From: Clostridia bacterium
Lineage (GTDB): Bacteria; Bacillota; Clostridia; TANB77; CAG-508
Reading direction: 5' to 3'
Assembly: GCA_017936925.1 (NCBI GenBank)
Contig: JAGBEP010000014.1
Span: forward strand, 1 to 64,000
DNA: 64,000 nucleotides
Positions 51,100 to 60,161 of the stretch are shown in pieces. Numbering within the stretch: the first letter of the stretch is position 1; every line of letters begins with the position of its first letter. The position numbers and the translations under genes were made by a program. The notes under the pieces are model-generated. The model was not told the DNA's origin. It saw nothing but the letters and a program-made list of their open reading frames with translations, and did no database searches.

Positions 51100-53034
51100 T
51101 TATTCATTCTCTAAAGCAAAATCAATTTCTCGTAACTCTTTATTTGCATTAATAACTCTAATTTTTAACTTATCTCCTATTTTAAAAATTCTATTTGTCT
51201 TTTCACCTCTCAAAGTTTTATTAGATTCATCATAAATAAAATATTCATCTCCTAAATCCTCGAATCTAATCAAACCTTCCACTGTATTTTCCAACTCAAC
51301 AAATACTCCAAAATTAGTAATTGAAGAAACTATTCCATCATAAACTTCACCAACTTTGTCCTGCATAAATTCAGCCTTCTTCATACTTTCAGCTTCTCTT
51401 TCAGCTTTTTGAGCAACTTTTTCTCTTTCTGAAGAATTTTTAGCATATTTAGGAGCTTTTTCTGCAAACCTTTGCTTTTGTTTTTCACTGCTAGTAAAAT
51501 ATTCTGAAATTATTCTATGAATAAATAAATCAGGATATCTTCTAATTGGCGATGTGAAATGACAATAATATTTTCCAGCAATACCAAAATGTCCTAAATT
51601 TTCGCTTTCATATTTAGCAACTTTTAAAGTTCTAAGAATCAAATTAGAAACAACTTTTTCTTCTGGTTTTCCTTTTACTTCTTCTAAAACTTTAGAAAAG
51701 CTAGAAGGATATACAGTATCTTGACTTATATGAATTTTATATCCTAAATTAAATAAAAATTTATTAAGTTCTTTTACTTTATCAATATCCGGTTCTTCAT
51801 GCACTCTATATATAAAAGGAACTTCTAACCAATAAAATCTTTCGGCAATAGTTTCATTAGCAGTTAGCATAAACTGTTCTATAATTTCATTAGCAAATGT
51901 AGTTTCATATTTCTTTACATCAATACATTTTCCAGTGATATTATCTAAAACAATCTTGCTTTCAGGAATATCTAGATTTAAATATCCCTGTTTCATTCTC
52001 TTATTTTTCAAAATTTCTGCAAGTTCCGCCATTAATTCAAAATCAGCAATATATTTTTCATAACGCTTTAATATTTTTTCATCTGATTTATCTAAAATTT
52101 TTTGTACATCAGTATAGCTCATTCTTTCAGTAACTCTAATAACTCCCTTATAAACATCAGAAGCAACAACATTACCAGATTTATCTATTTCCATTTGAAC
52201 AGATAAAGTATATCTGTCTTCACCCGCGTTTAAACTACATAAACCATTTGAAAGTTCTCTTGGTAGCATTGGTATAACTCTTCCTAACATATATACACTA
52301 GTACCTCTTATTCTAGCTTCTCTATCCAACTGGCTTCTATCTTTAACATAATAACTAACATCAGCAATATGAACATCCAAAATATAATTATCACTATCTT
52401 TGGCTCTTTCTATCATAACTGCATCATCTAAATCTTTTGCATCTTCCCCGTCAATCGTAAAAATAGTCTTTCCTCTCAAATCAACTCTATTATCAATATC
52501 AGATGGATCTATTTTAGTTCCAAAAGCTTTAGCCTCTTCTACTACATTATCTGGAAATTTAGCAGGTAACTTATATTCTTTAATAATACTAAGCATATCT
52601 ACACCAGCCTGATTAACATTACCAATTACTTCAATTATCTCTCCTTCAGCTTTACGTCCATTTTCTGGATATTTAGTAATCTTAACTACAACTTTATGAT
52701 TGTTTCTCGCTTTTCCAAAATTTTTCTTTGAAATAAAAATGTCACTTCCAAATCTTTTATCATCTGGAACAACAAATCCAAAATTTTTAGAATTTTGAAA
52801 AGTACCAACTAAAGTATCTTTGCCACGTCTAACAATTTTAACTACTTTTCCCTCTTTACTTCTTCCAGATTCGTCTACAATCTCTATTTCAACAATATCT
52901 TCATTTAAAGCTCCATTAACACTCTTTGCCGGTATAAAAATATCTTTTTGTTTATCCTCACCTTCAGGTTCAACAAAACCAAAACCTTTCTCATGAGCCA
53001 CAAATTTTCCAATAATTAATTTTTTCTCTTCCAT
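51100..53034 (-). CDS. rnr: Ribonuclease R
   Basis: RNase R is a 3'-5' exoribonuclease that degrades structured RNA and works in trans-translation decay. The 644-residue protein has cold-shock-like domains (residues 1-140), the RNB catalytic domain with the Asp cluster in FTIDGEDAKDLDDAV near residue 210, and a C-terminal S1 domain (YDGIVSSITNFGVFVEL). It is shorter than E. coli RNase R and lacks the long Lys-rich tail. secG lies upstream and has its own terminator. smpB is not in the window. Confidence 0.95.
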   Translation of the reverse strand: MEEKKLIIGKFVAHEKGFGFVEPEGEDKQKDIFIPAKSVNGALNEDIVEIEIVDESGRSKEGKVVKIVRRGKDTLVGTFQNSKNFGFVVPDDKRFGSDIFISKKNFGKARNNHKVVVKITKYPENGRKAEGEIIEVIGNVNQAGVDMLSIIKEYKLPAKFPDNVVEEAKAFGTKIDPSDIDNRVDLRGKTIFTIDGEDAKDLDDAVMIERAKDSDNYILDVHIADVSYYVKDRSQLDREARIRGTSVYMLGRVIPMLPRELSNGLCSLNAGEDRYTLSVQMEIDKSGNVVASDVYKGVIRVTERMSYTDVQKILDKSDEKILKRYEKYIADFELMAELAEILKNKRMKQGYLNLDIPESKIVLDNITGKCIDVKKYETTFANEIIEQFMLTANETIAERFYWLEVPFIYRVHEEPDIDKVKELNKFLFNLGYKIHISQDTVYPSSFSKVLEEVKGKPEEKVVSNLILRTLKVAKYESENLGHFGIAGKYYCHFTSPIRRYPDLFIHRIISEYFTSSEKQKQRFAEKAPKYAKNSSEREKVAQKAEREAESMKKAEFMQDKVGEVYDGIVSSITNFGVFVELENTVEGLIRFEDLGDEYFIYDESNKTLRGEKTNRIFKIGDKLKIRVINANKELREIDFALENE

Positions 53035-53056
53035 ACTCCTCCGCCTATCTCAAATT

Positions 53057-53089
53057 TAAAAAGGGATGGTCACAACTTTAAACCACCCC
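53057..53089 (-). terminator. Terminator between secG and rnr
   Basis: GGGGTGGT pairs with ACCATCCC (one G-U pair) over an 11-base loop, and TTTTT follows on the minus strand. It lies between the secG stop and the rnr start, so some rnr expression needs its own promoter or read-through. Confidence 0.7.
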
Positions 53090-53116
53090 ACAAATTATTA
53101 TCATATTAAATCTCAA

Positions 53117-53371
53117 CTATACTAATACCATATTTAATACAGTAAGCACCATAGTTAAAATAACAAATATAATAGAGAAAACTATTGTATAATTCTTTAA
53201 TCTTCCCTCTTTAGTTCTTCCTTTATTTTTTTCATAGAAATTATTTCCAGAAGAACCCATAATACTTTCTGAAGCTCCACCTTTTTCACTTTTTTGTAAA
53301 AGAACTAAAACAATTATAAGTATACAACATAGTACATAAACTATTGACAATATATTCATTAATATTTCCAT
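53117..53371 (-). CDS. secG: Preprotein translocase subunit SecG
   Basis: SecG is a small subunit of the SecYEG channel. The protein of about 84 residues has a first helix (residues 4-24), LLQKSEKGGASESIMGSSGN, the family motif near residue 30, and a second helix. The ATG at 53371 has GGAGG eight bases upstream; a TTG five codons earlier sits within that site. rnr follows secG as in other Firmicutes. Confidence 0.95.
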   Translation of the reverse strand: MEILMNILSIVYVLCCILIIVLVLLQKSEKGGASESIMGSSGNNFYEKNKGRTKEGRLKNYTIVFSIIFVILTMVLTVLNMVLV

Positions 53372-53459
53372 TATTATTTCCTCCAAACTTCTGCATAAAT
53401 AACTAGCTTTAAAATTTTAACATAACTTTTATAAAATTACAAATATATTTATACACTTT

Positions 53460-56228
53460 TTATTCTAAATTGTCAATACATCTCTTACATAGTGTAGGAT
53501 GATTGTGATCCATACCAACAGTATCTGAATACATCCAGCATCTTTCACATTTTTCTCCATCAGCAACTTCAACCTTTATACCTATTTCTGTATCTTCTTC
53601 TCTTTTGTTATTTTCAACTTCAACTTTTGAAACAATAAATACAGCAGTCAAAAGTTCAGCATCTTTTACAAATTCATCATATTTATCTTCAGAAACATAT
53701 AAAGTAACCTTTGCATTCAATGAATGACCTATAATTTTTTCCATTCTAGCCTCTTCTAATTTCTTAGAAACCTCTTCTTTTAAGGCTATTATTTTATCCC
53801 ATCTCTTCTCTAATTCTGCATTTTCATATTCTGGTTTATATACAGGATAATCAGTAAGCATAACACTTTCAACATCTTCTTCTTTTCTATGAGGCATAGA
53901 TTTCCAAATTTCTTCTGCTGTAAAACATGTCATTGGAGCTAATATCTTAACAAGAGCATCTAATATTTCATACATTACAGTTTGAGCAGATCTTCTTTCT
54001 AAAGAATCAGCCTTTGAAGTATATAATCTATCTTTTATTATATCTAAATAGAAAGTACTCATATCTGTAACACAAAATTGATTTATCGCCTGATAAGCAT
54101 TATGGAATTCATATTCATCATAAGCTTTTGTACAATCTCGAACTAATTTATTAAGTTTTATTAAAGCCCATTTGTCTATTTCCATTAAATCATCATAAGC
54201 AACTGGTAAATTAACTTGAAAATCATAAGTGTTTCCTAATATATATCTAGCAGTATTTCTTATTTTTCTATAAACTTCTGTAACTTGTTTTATTATTCCT
54301 TTAGATACACTAACATCTGATTTATAATCTGAAGCTAAAACCCAAAGTCTTAAAACATCAGCTCCAGATTCTTTTATTATTTCTTGAGGAGCTATAACAT
54401 TTCCTATAGACTTAGACATTTTTCTTCCTTGTTCATCTATAGTGTATCCATGAGTTACAACTTCTTTATATGGAGCAACTCCTTTTGTAGCAACAGATGT
54501 AAGCAATGATGATTGGAACCATCCTCTATATTGGTCACTACCTTCTAAATAAAGATTTGCAGGTGGCAATCCACGCTCAGCTAAAACAGATTCATGAGTT
54601 GAACCAGAATCAAACCAAACATCCATTATATCTGTTTCCTTTTTAAATTTTGTACTTCCACAAGAACATTTTGCACCATCTGGCATCAATTCTTCTTCAG
54701 ACAAATCAAACCAAGCATTTGAACCTTTTTCTTTAAATATTTCTTGAACCTTTTTCAAACTCTCTTCAGTTATATATTCTTTTTCACATTCAGCACAATA
54801 AAATACTGGTATTGGAACACCCCAAGTACGTTGACGAGAAATACACCAATCATTTCTATCTTCAACCATTTTAGAAATTCTCTCTTCTCCCCAAGCAGGA
54901 TACCACTTAACACTTTTTATTGCATCTAAAGTCTCTTTTCTAAATCCATCCACAGAAGCAAACCATTGACTAGTAGCCCTAAATATAACCGGATGTTTAC
55001 ATCTCCAACAATGTGGATATGAGTGATTAACTTCTTCAGAAGCCAATAATAATCCGTTTTCAGCTAGATATTTTATAATCTCTTTATCAGACTTTGCATA
55101 AAACATTCCAGCAAAAGGACCTGCTTCTTCTGTTTGATGACCTTTTCCATCAACACAAACAATTATATCTAAATTGTTTTTTAATCCGCAAAGATAATCT
55201 TCTTTACCATAGCTAGGAGCAGTATGTACAGCACCTGTACCACTATCTAATACAACATCTACTGTATCAGTGCTTCCTAAAACTACTCTTGAATCTCTAT
55301 CAAAAAATGGATGTTTACAAACAACTCCTTCTAACTCAGAACCTTTCATTTCATTAACTATAGTATATTCTTCTATTTCAGCTTTTTTCATGACTTCTTC
55401 TACTAAGGCTGATGCCATTATTAAAACTTCTTCTCCTGTCTTAACAAAGCTATAGTCAAAATCGCCACCTATAGTAATACCTGTATTTCCAGGTAATGTC
55501 CAAGGTGTAGTAGTCCATATAACAACAAATGTATTTTTAGCATCAAATTTTCCTTTAGAATCCCTAACTGGAAATTTTACATATGCAGTATTAGAATTTA
55601 CATTTTTATACTCTATTTCAGCTTCAGCTAACGCTGTTTCACAATCAGTACACCAATATACTGGTTTTAATCCTTTATATATATATCCTTTTTTATACAT
55701 ATCAGCAAAAACTCCGACTTGTTTTGCTTCCATTTGTGGTTGATAAGTTATATAAGGATGTTCCCAATCACCTAAAACTCCAAGTCTTTTAAACCCTTCA
55801 GTTTGTTTATCTTTATATTCCATTGTAAATTTTTTACAAGTATCTCTAAATTTAGTTACAGGAATTTCATCTCTATTTAACCCTAAAGCTTGTATAGCTT
55901 TTTTCTCTGTAGGCATACCATGCGTATCATATCCTGGAATAAATGGTGTCCAAAATCCTTTTAAACTCTTATATCTAACTATTGTATCTTTTAAAACTTT
56001 ATTTAAAGCATGTCCTATATGTATTTCACCATTAGCATATGGAGGTCCATCATGTAACACAAATGGTTCATGACCTTTGTTCTTTTCTAGCATTTTTTCA
56101 TAAATATGTTTTTCTTCAAAAACTTCCTCTAATATCTTTGGTTCTTTTTCTGGTAAACCAGCTCTCATTTGAAAATCAGTTTTTGGTAAATTAAGTGTTT
56201 GACCATAATCAACTTTTTCTTCACTCAT
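53460..56228 (-). CDS. ileS: Isoleucyl-tRNA synthetase
   Basis: IleRS charges tRNA-Ile and edits valine. The 922-residue enzyme has HIGH in GEIHIGHALNK near residue 70, KMSKSIGN near residue 606, the editing domain between them, and C-terminal zinc site CERCWMY..CKRC. The length is of the bacterial (not eukaryote-like) type. It follows the ProX-like gene by 22 bases, behind an Ile-type T-box, so both respond to uncharged tRNA-Ile. The start has GGAGGAGAG. Confidence 0.97.
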   Translation of the reverse strand: MSEEKVDYGQTLNLPKTDFQMRAGLPEKEPKILEEVFEEKHIYEKMLEKNKGHEPFVLHDGPPYANGEIHIGHALNKVLKDTIVRYKSLKGFWTPFIPGYDTHGMPTEKKAIQALGLNRDEIPVTKFRDTCKKFTMEYKDKQTEGFKRLGVLGDWEHPYITYQPQMEAKQVGVFADMYKKGYIYKGLKPVYWCTDCETALAEAEIEYKNVNSNTAYVKFPVRDSKGKFDAKNTFVVIWTTTPWTLPGNTGITIGGDFDYSFVKTGEEVLIMASALVEEVMKKAEIEEYTIVNEMKGSELEGVVCKHPFFDRDSRVVLGSTDTVDVVLDSGTGAVHTAPSYGKEDYLCGLKNNLDIIVCVDGKGHQTEEAGPFAGMFYAKSDKEIIKYLAENGLLLASEEVNHSYPHCWRCKHPVIFRATSQWFASVDGFRKETLDAIKSVKWYPAWGEERISKMVEDRNDWCISRQRTWGVPIPVFYCAECEKEYITEESLKKVQEIFKEKGSNAWFDLSEEELMPDGAKCSCGSTKFKKETDIMDVWFDSGSTHESVLAERGLPPANLYLEGSDQYRGWFQSSLLTSVATKGVAPYKEVVTHGYTIDEQGRKMSKSIGNVIAPQEIIKESGADVLRLWVLASDYKSDVSVSKGIIKQVTEVYRKIRNTARYILGNTYDFQVNLPVAYDDLMEIDKWALIKLNKLVRDCTKAYDEYEFHNAYQAINQFCVTDMSTFYLDIIKDRLYTSKADSLERRSAQTVMYEILDALVKILAPMTCFTAEEIWKSMPHRKEEDVESVMLTDYPVYKPEYENAELEKRWDKIIALKEEVSKKLEEARMEKIIGHSLNAKVTLYVSEDKYDEFVKDAELLTAVFIVSKVEVENNKREEDTEIGIKVEVADGEKCERCWMYSDTVGMDHNHPTLCKRCIDNLE

Positions 56229-56250
56229 ATTTCTCTCCTCCTAAAATAAT

Positions 56251-56730
56251 TTACATTAATTTTAATTTATTTCCATTTTCCTTAATATACTTCTCCAAAT
56301 CTTTTGGAGAAATAATAACAGTAGCAGTATTAACTCCAGGATGAACACCTATTTTTTCTTCTTTGAATAAGTCTTTATCTAAAATAACTTCCACTGATTT
56401 GTTTTCATCATTAATAACAGCAAGTGGAGTTACAGCTCCAGGAACTAATCCTAAATACTTCATTAATCTTTCTGGTGAAGCAAAACTCAACTTACTAGTT
56501 AAACAAATCTTAGCAATATCTGCAAGATTAGCTTGTTTTTCTTCTTTCAAAGTAATCAAAAAATGTCTTTTTCCTTTTTGATCTCTTAAAAATAAATTTT
56601 TACAAATTGCTGCACCTTTAAAATAATCTGGACCTAAAGCATCCATCTCTTCCATATTATATACAGCTTCATGCTCAATAAGTTCATACTGAATGCCTAA
56701 TTCCTTTAATTTTGCAAGTATCTTATCCAT
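56251..56730 (-). CDS. YbaK/ProX-type aminoacyl-tRNA deacylase
   Basis: This 159-residue protein is of the ProX/YbaK family, which removes wrongly attached amino acids (for ProX, Ala from tRNA-Pro). It has KNLFLRDQKGKRHFLI near residue 45, SFASPERLMKYLGLVPGAVTP near residue 82 and the C-terminal FHPG-like IGVHPGVNT motif. It is the first gene after the T-box, upstream of ileS. A trans-editing enzyme with IleRS would check for misacylated tRNAs, but substrate is not clear. Confidence 0.88.
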   Translation of the reverse strand: MDKILAKLKELGIQYELIEHEAVYNMEEMDALGPDYFKGAAICKNLFLRDQKGKRHFLITLKEEKQANLADIAKICLTSKLSFASPERLMKYLGLVPGAVTPLAVINDENKSVEVILDKDLFKEEKIGVHPGVNTATVIISPKDLEKYIKENGNKLKLM

Positions 56731-56859
56731 AAAACTCCCCTTTCTTAATTAATACTTCTTATCTAGAACAAATCTCTAATAATATTTAGTAATGTAAAAT
56801 TTTTATATATAAAAGTCATTATACATTTTTTCTGCATAATAACTATTTCTTAAAAATAC

Positions 56860-57100
56860 AAAAAAGCAATTCATCCATAAAGGACGAATTGCTCCGCGTT
56901 ACCACCTAAATTAATTTTATTAAAAATAAAATTCACTCTAATCATTTTTAACGCAAATGAAACGATATATCTTACTCAAATTTCAGATACACAACTCAAA
57001 GGTGATAATAAATAAATATCCTTACTGAAATTTCACCAACCATCAGCTCTCTAAAAGTATTTTCTATTTACCGTGTCCTTCTCATAGTTTTTATACAGAA
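56860..57100 (-). ncRNA. T-box riboswitch, isoleucine type
   Basis: Minus-strand RNA in the leader of the deacylase-ileS operon carries the T-box AGGTGGTAACGCGG (56907-56894), which pairs with uncharged tRNA's acceptor end. An AGAGAGC stem I start lies near 57052. The presumed specifier loop has ATC (57006-57004) followed by ACCTTTGAG, so it would read tRNA-Ile. The terminator is at 56893-56860: AGCAATTCGTCC with GGATGAATTGCT, then TTTTTT. When tRNA-Ile is uncharged the antiterminator forms and the two genes are expressed. Confidence 0.88.
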
Positions 57101-57107
57101 TATAGAC

Positions 57108-57136
57108 ATTTTAACATCTTTCAATATTTTTTTCAA
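57108..57136 (-). promoter_or_regulatory. SigA-type promoter of the T-box operon
   Basis: TTGAAA (57136-57131) and TAAAAT (57113-57108) on the minus strand are 17 bases apart, just upstream of the T-box. Confidence 0.6.
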
Positions 57137-57220
57137 TAGTTAATTCATAAAACAATAAAATTTTTATCATTATTAAAAGTATCTGTATACAAATAAAAAA
57201 TACATTTATTTTTACATATA

Positions 57221-57249
57221 TTGTAAATTCGTTTCAAAAATGTTATAAT
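57221..57249 (+). promoter_or_regulatory. SigA-type promoter for the GC-rich orphan gene
   Basis: TTGTAA (57221-57226) and TATAAT (57244-57249) are separated by 17 bases. Close downstream is GAAC-N8-GTTC, a possible operator. The start codon is 55 bases past the -10 box. Confidence 0.7.
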
Positions 57250-57304
57250 TTAGATAGTTGAACGCATACGTGTTCGACAAGTATTTTTAGGAGGTGCTCG
57301 GTAT

Positions 57305-57580
57305 ATGAGCAAAAAAACCGTATTTCGGATCAAAGGAATTGTGAAAGAGTCTCAGCTCCCGAAGATTCTCTCATTTGTTCCGACCCCCATCACTCTCCGC
57401 TGCCAGCAGACTTTCAAAGCCAAAAAAGAGGCCAAGCTCGTTCAGTTGGGACGGAAGAAGCGTATGAGCGACAGTGCGAAGTATCTTCACCTGGAACTCA
57501 GAGCCGGAGACGAAGCTCTCATGAAGAAGGTATATCAGGACATCAAGCCCTACCTGATTCGTGACTTCACTCGGCTGTAA
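57305..57580 (+). CDS. GC-rich orphan basic protein (91 residues)
   Basis: This gene starts at ATG 57305 behind AGGAGGTG, giving a basic 91-residue protein. The coding part is near half G+C, clearly above the AT-rich surroundings, and it prefers codons such as CTC, CTG, GCC and GAC that are rare around it. No signal, membrane helix or known domain is seen. It has a SigA-like promoter and a G+C-rich terminator of its own, all in a gap between the T-box operon and HU. It may be a recently acquired gene; its function is unknown. Confidence 0.75.
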   Translation: MSKKTVFRIKGIVKESQLPKILSFVPTPITLRCQQTFKAKKEAKLVQLGRKKRMSDSAKYLHLELRAGDEALMKKVYQDIKPYLIRDFTRL

Positions 57581-57599
57581 TTCACAATTCCACAGCACC

Positions 57600-57637
57600 G
57601 GAGGCGTCCATTCATTTGGGCGCCTCTACTCCTTTTA
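57600..57637 (+). terminator. Terminator of the GC-rich orphan
   Basis: GAGGCGTCC pairs with GGGCGCCTC (one G-U pair) around ATTCATTT and is followed by TACTCCTTTT. It is the most G+C-rich terminator here beside the one at 62819. Confidence 0.75.
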
Positions 57638-57693
57638 TAAACATAAAAAAATCAATTTAAAAATAATTCATTTTATTTATATTTAATAGCATG

Positions 57694-57720
57694 AAAAAAA
57701 GGCATAAGTCATTATGCCTT
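57694..57720 (-). terminator. Terminator after hup
   Basis: AAGGCATAA pairs with TTATGCCTT over a four-base loop, and seven T follow on the minus strand, 46 bases past the HU stop. Confidence 0.8.
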
Positions 57721-57766
57721 TTATATGAATTCATATAATCATTTATTTTTAATAAAACTAAACTGA

Positions 57767-58045
57767 TTATTTTTTATTTACTAAATCTTTTAATGCTTTA
57801 CCAGCTTTGAATACTGGAGCTTTTGATGCAGGTATTTTAATTTCTTCTTTAGTTTGTGGGTTTCTTCCTTTTCTAGCTGCTCTTTTTCTAACTTCAAAAG
57901 AACCGAATCCAACTAATTGAACTTTATCTCCTTTTGCTAATGATTCCATAACTGTGTTAACAAAAGCATTTATTGTTGCTTCAGCACCTTTTTTTGTGTC
58001 TCCTGTTTGTGCAGCTACTGCTGCGATTAATTCAGCTTTGTTCAT
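57767..58045 (-). CDS. hup: DNA-binding protein HU
   Basis: HU is a nucleoid-associated dimer that bends DNA. The 92-residue protein has [29 protein letters not shown] near residue 42 and the [12 protein letters not shown] arm motif. The length is normal. The start has AGGAGGTAAAAAG. It is a single-gene unit, with poly-T rich sequence upstream and its own terminator. Confidence 0.97.
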   Translation of the reverse strand: MNKAELIAAVAAQTGDTKKGAEATINAFVNTVMESLAKGDKVQLVGFGSFEVRKRAARKGRNPQTKEEIKIPASKAPVFKAGKALKDLVNKK

Positions 58046-58197
58046 CTTTTTACCTCCTAATAGATTTTAGTATTTATGTAGATTTCGTAATCTACACTAT
58101 ATTTATTCGCCAAAGTAATTTAAAATCCTTCTTTTTTTTTATTTTTTTTACGTTTTTTTCCTAATTTTTCAACTCTTCACGGTTTTTTTTAATTATA

Positions 58198-59836
58198 CTA
58201 TTTACAAAATTTTGCTTTACTTAAAGCCTTGTAAATCTTCTCTCCATTAGGCAACATCAATATTTCTTCCTTTGAAAATATTCTTAAAACCAAAATACTC
58301 ATTGCAAATATAATTACTGCAACTGAAATTGCAATTATTGTTGCAATTCTTATGGAAATCACTTGAATTAACAATTTATATACTGCATAAGAAGAAATTA
58401 TCATTATTAATGTAGCTAAAATTGGTCTAAAAGCTAATCTAATAATAGAAAATTTAAAATTAATTGTTTTAAGTAAAACCATATATACAATTATAAAAGA
58501 AGTCAAATGACATAAAACACTACCTATTGCCGCACCATTTTCATAAATTCCATCAATTCGTAGCAAAATCACATTAGCAAAAATCTTAACCACTACCCCT
58601 GCAGATAAAGCAATTACAGGAACTTTAGCATTTCCATATCCTTGCAAAATTCCATTTATAGTTTGAGACAAAATTGCAAATACAATTGTAATAGAAGAAA
58701 TAGCAAGTAGCTCTGCTCCATCAGAAGCATATGGAAATAAAAGCATTAAAATTTCTTTTGAATACACAAACATTCCGAACTGTACAAGGTAATCCTATAA
58801 TTAAACATAGAAGCAAAGAAAGAGAAATTCTCTTATTAATAGTTTTATCATCGTCTTTTGCATTAGCAGCTGAAATTGCAGGAACCAACGCTGTTGTAAA
58901 AGCAACATTTAATGATAATGGTAATGTTGCTAGTATATCCGCTTTTGCACTTAATATACCATATTTTGCTTTTGCAACTTCTTCTCCTAATATTGGTTTC
59001 AAAATTTTAACAACAGTAAAAGAATCTACAAGTTTTATCACTGATGTAAGTATCGCCGTCAAAGAAATTGGAATTGAAAGCCATAAAATAGTTTTTACTA
59101 TTTTTCTTATAGACTCTCCTTTCTTTTCACTATAATTAATATTTACTATTGATATGTATTTTCTCTCATCTATATAAAATTTAAACAAATATACAAACCC
59201 AAGCAATATTGAAAAAGATGTAGCAACAGTAGCCATTGCTGCCATATAAGTAGTATTATTCATAGTATAAAAAGCTGCCATCTCTACAAATATTATTGTA
59301 AAAATAGTTTTCAAAAATTGCTCTATAGACTGTGAATTTGCAGTAGCTCTCATTTTTTGCATTCCACTAAAATATCCTCTAAAAACAGATGCGATTGAAA
59401 CAAAAAAAACGGCAGGAGCTAATATCATAAGACTATGTTTTGATTCAGGAATTTCTATCCAGTATCTTGAAATAGCATCAGCACCAAAAAATAATAGCAG
59501 TGTCCCTAGTATGCCTATCATTCCAAATGTTATCATAGCAACTTTAAAAATTTTATGAGCACCATTATTATCTCCAATAGCAATTCTTTCTGAAACTAAT
59601 TTAGAAATTGCTGTTGGTATACCTATAGATGATACTGACAATAACAATGCATAAATTTGATAACTTCCCATATAAATCGCATTTCCTTTATCACCAAATC
59701 CATTTCTATTCGTCAAATATAAACTTTGCACCAACCCCATAATCTTTATAATTATCTGGGAAAACATAAGAATTAATATTCCTTGAAGAAAAGTTTCATT
59801 TTTTCCTTTTGTTTTATTTTGAGCATCAAACTGCAT
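58198..59836 (-). pseudogene. SpoVB/MurJ-like flippase gene with a frameshift
   Basis: Two overlapping reading frames together form one polysaccharide/lipid II flippase of about 545 residues, the SpoVB type. The first (58721-59836) covers residues 1 to about 354 and carries the N-terminal MOP helices; it runs out of frame after LIIGLPCTV. The second (58198 to about 58776) picks up with GMFVYSKEILMLLFPYASD, the normal continuation, and ends in the family-typical PNGEKIYKALSK. One extra base near 58777 explains this. It is a real break or a sequencing/assembly error. No slippery site is visible, so programmed frameshifting is unlikely. Confidence 0.8.
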
Positions 59837-60161
59837 ATTTTTTCCTTTCTCACTTTATATTCATATTATATTTATATTGCTTTCACAATGCAAGTATGAA
59901 CAATAACTGTTTTTCCTAAGTACCACACAAATCATGCTTTATTCAAATCTACAAAAAATAACAAATCAAAGTAAATTATATTCAAAGCCACACAAATATC
60001 CTTTTAAAAAATTTTAATAACCATACCTTTTACAAAAAAGCGCCTTTATAATATGTAAATTTCATGAAATTTTTTCCTACATTTTTTGCAAAAAGTATTG
60101 TATTTTTGGCGTTTTTATAGGATAATATAAGTGTAAATTTATAAGAAAGTGGTGAACCATT
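59837..60161. other. 325-base divergent intergenic region
   Basis: An AT-rich gap between the divergently read flippase and TraG-like genes. It has a short inverted repeat (TTGC..GCAA near 59880) and a wide-spaced AAAAAGCGCC..GGCGTTTTT pair (60043-60118). No gene was found in it. Confidence 0.5.
60098..60126 (+). promoter_or_regulatory. SigA-type promoter for the TraG-like gene
   Basis: TTGTAT (60098-60103) and GATAAT (60121-60126) are 17 bases apart. The TTG start is 36 bases downstream. Confidence 0.55.

Noticed and set aside
57254..57275. LexA/DinR-like box next to the GC-rich orphan promoter.
   Set aside because: The halves GAAC and GTTC are 8 bases apart, while the LexA box of Gram-positive bacteria has 4. 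It may still be an operator for another protein.
57371..57598. Antisense reading frame over the GC-rich orphan (minus strand).
   Set aside because: It lacks a ribosome binding site and promoter, while the plus-strand frame has both plus a terminator. It is open only because of the base composition.
58731..59135. Plus-strand reading frame of 134 codons inside the flippase region.
   Set aside because: It lies opposite the N-terminal half of the SpoVB-like frame, which has a clear family match; this one has none and no ribosome binding site.
60043..60118. Widely spaced inverted repeat AAAAAGCGCC..GGCGTTTTT before the TraG-like gene as an attachment site or origin.
   Set aside because: Arms are short with a 56-base gap and no integrase, relaxase or direct repeat nearby supports it.
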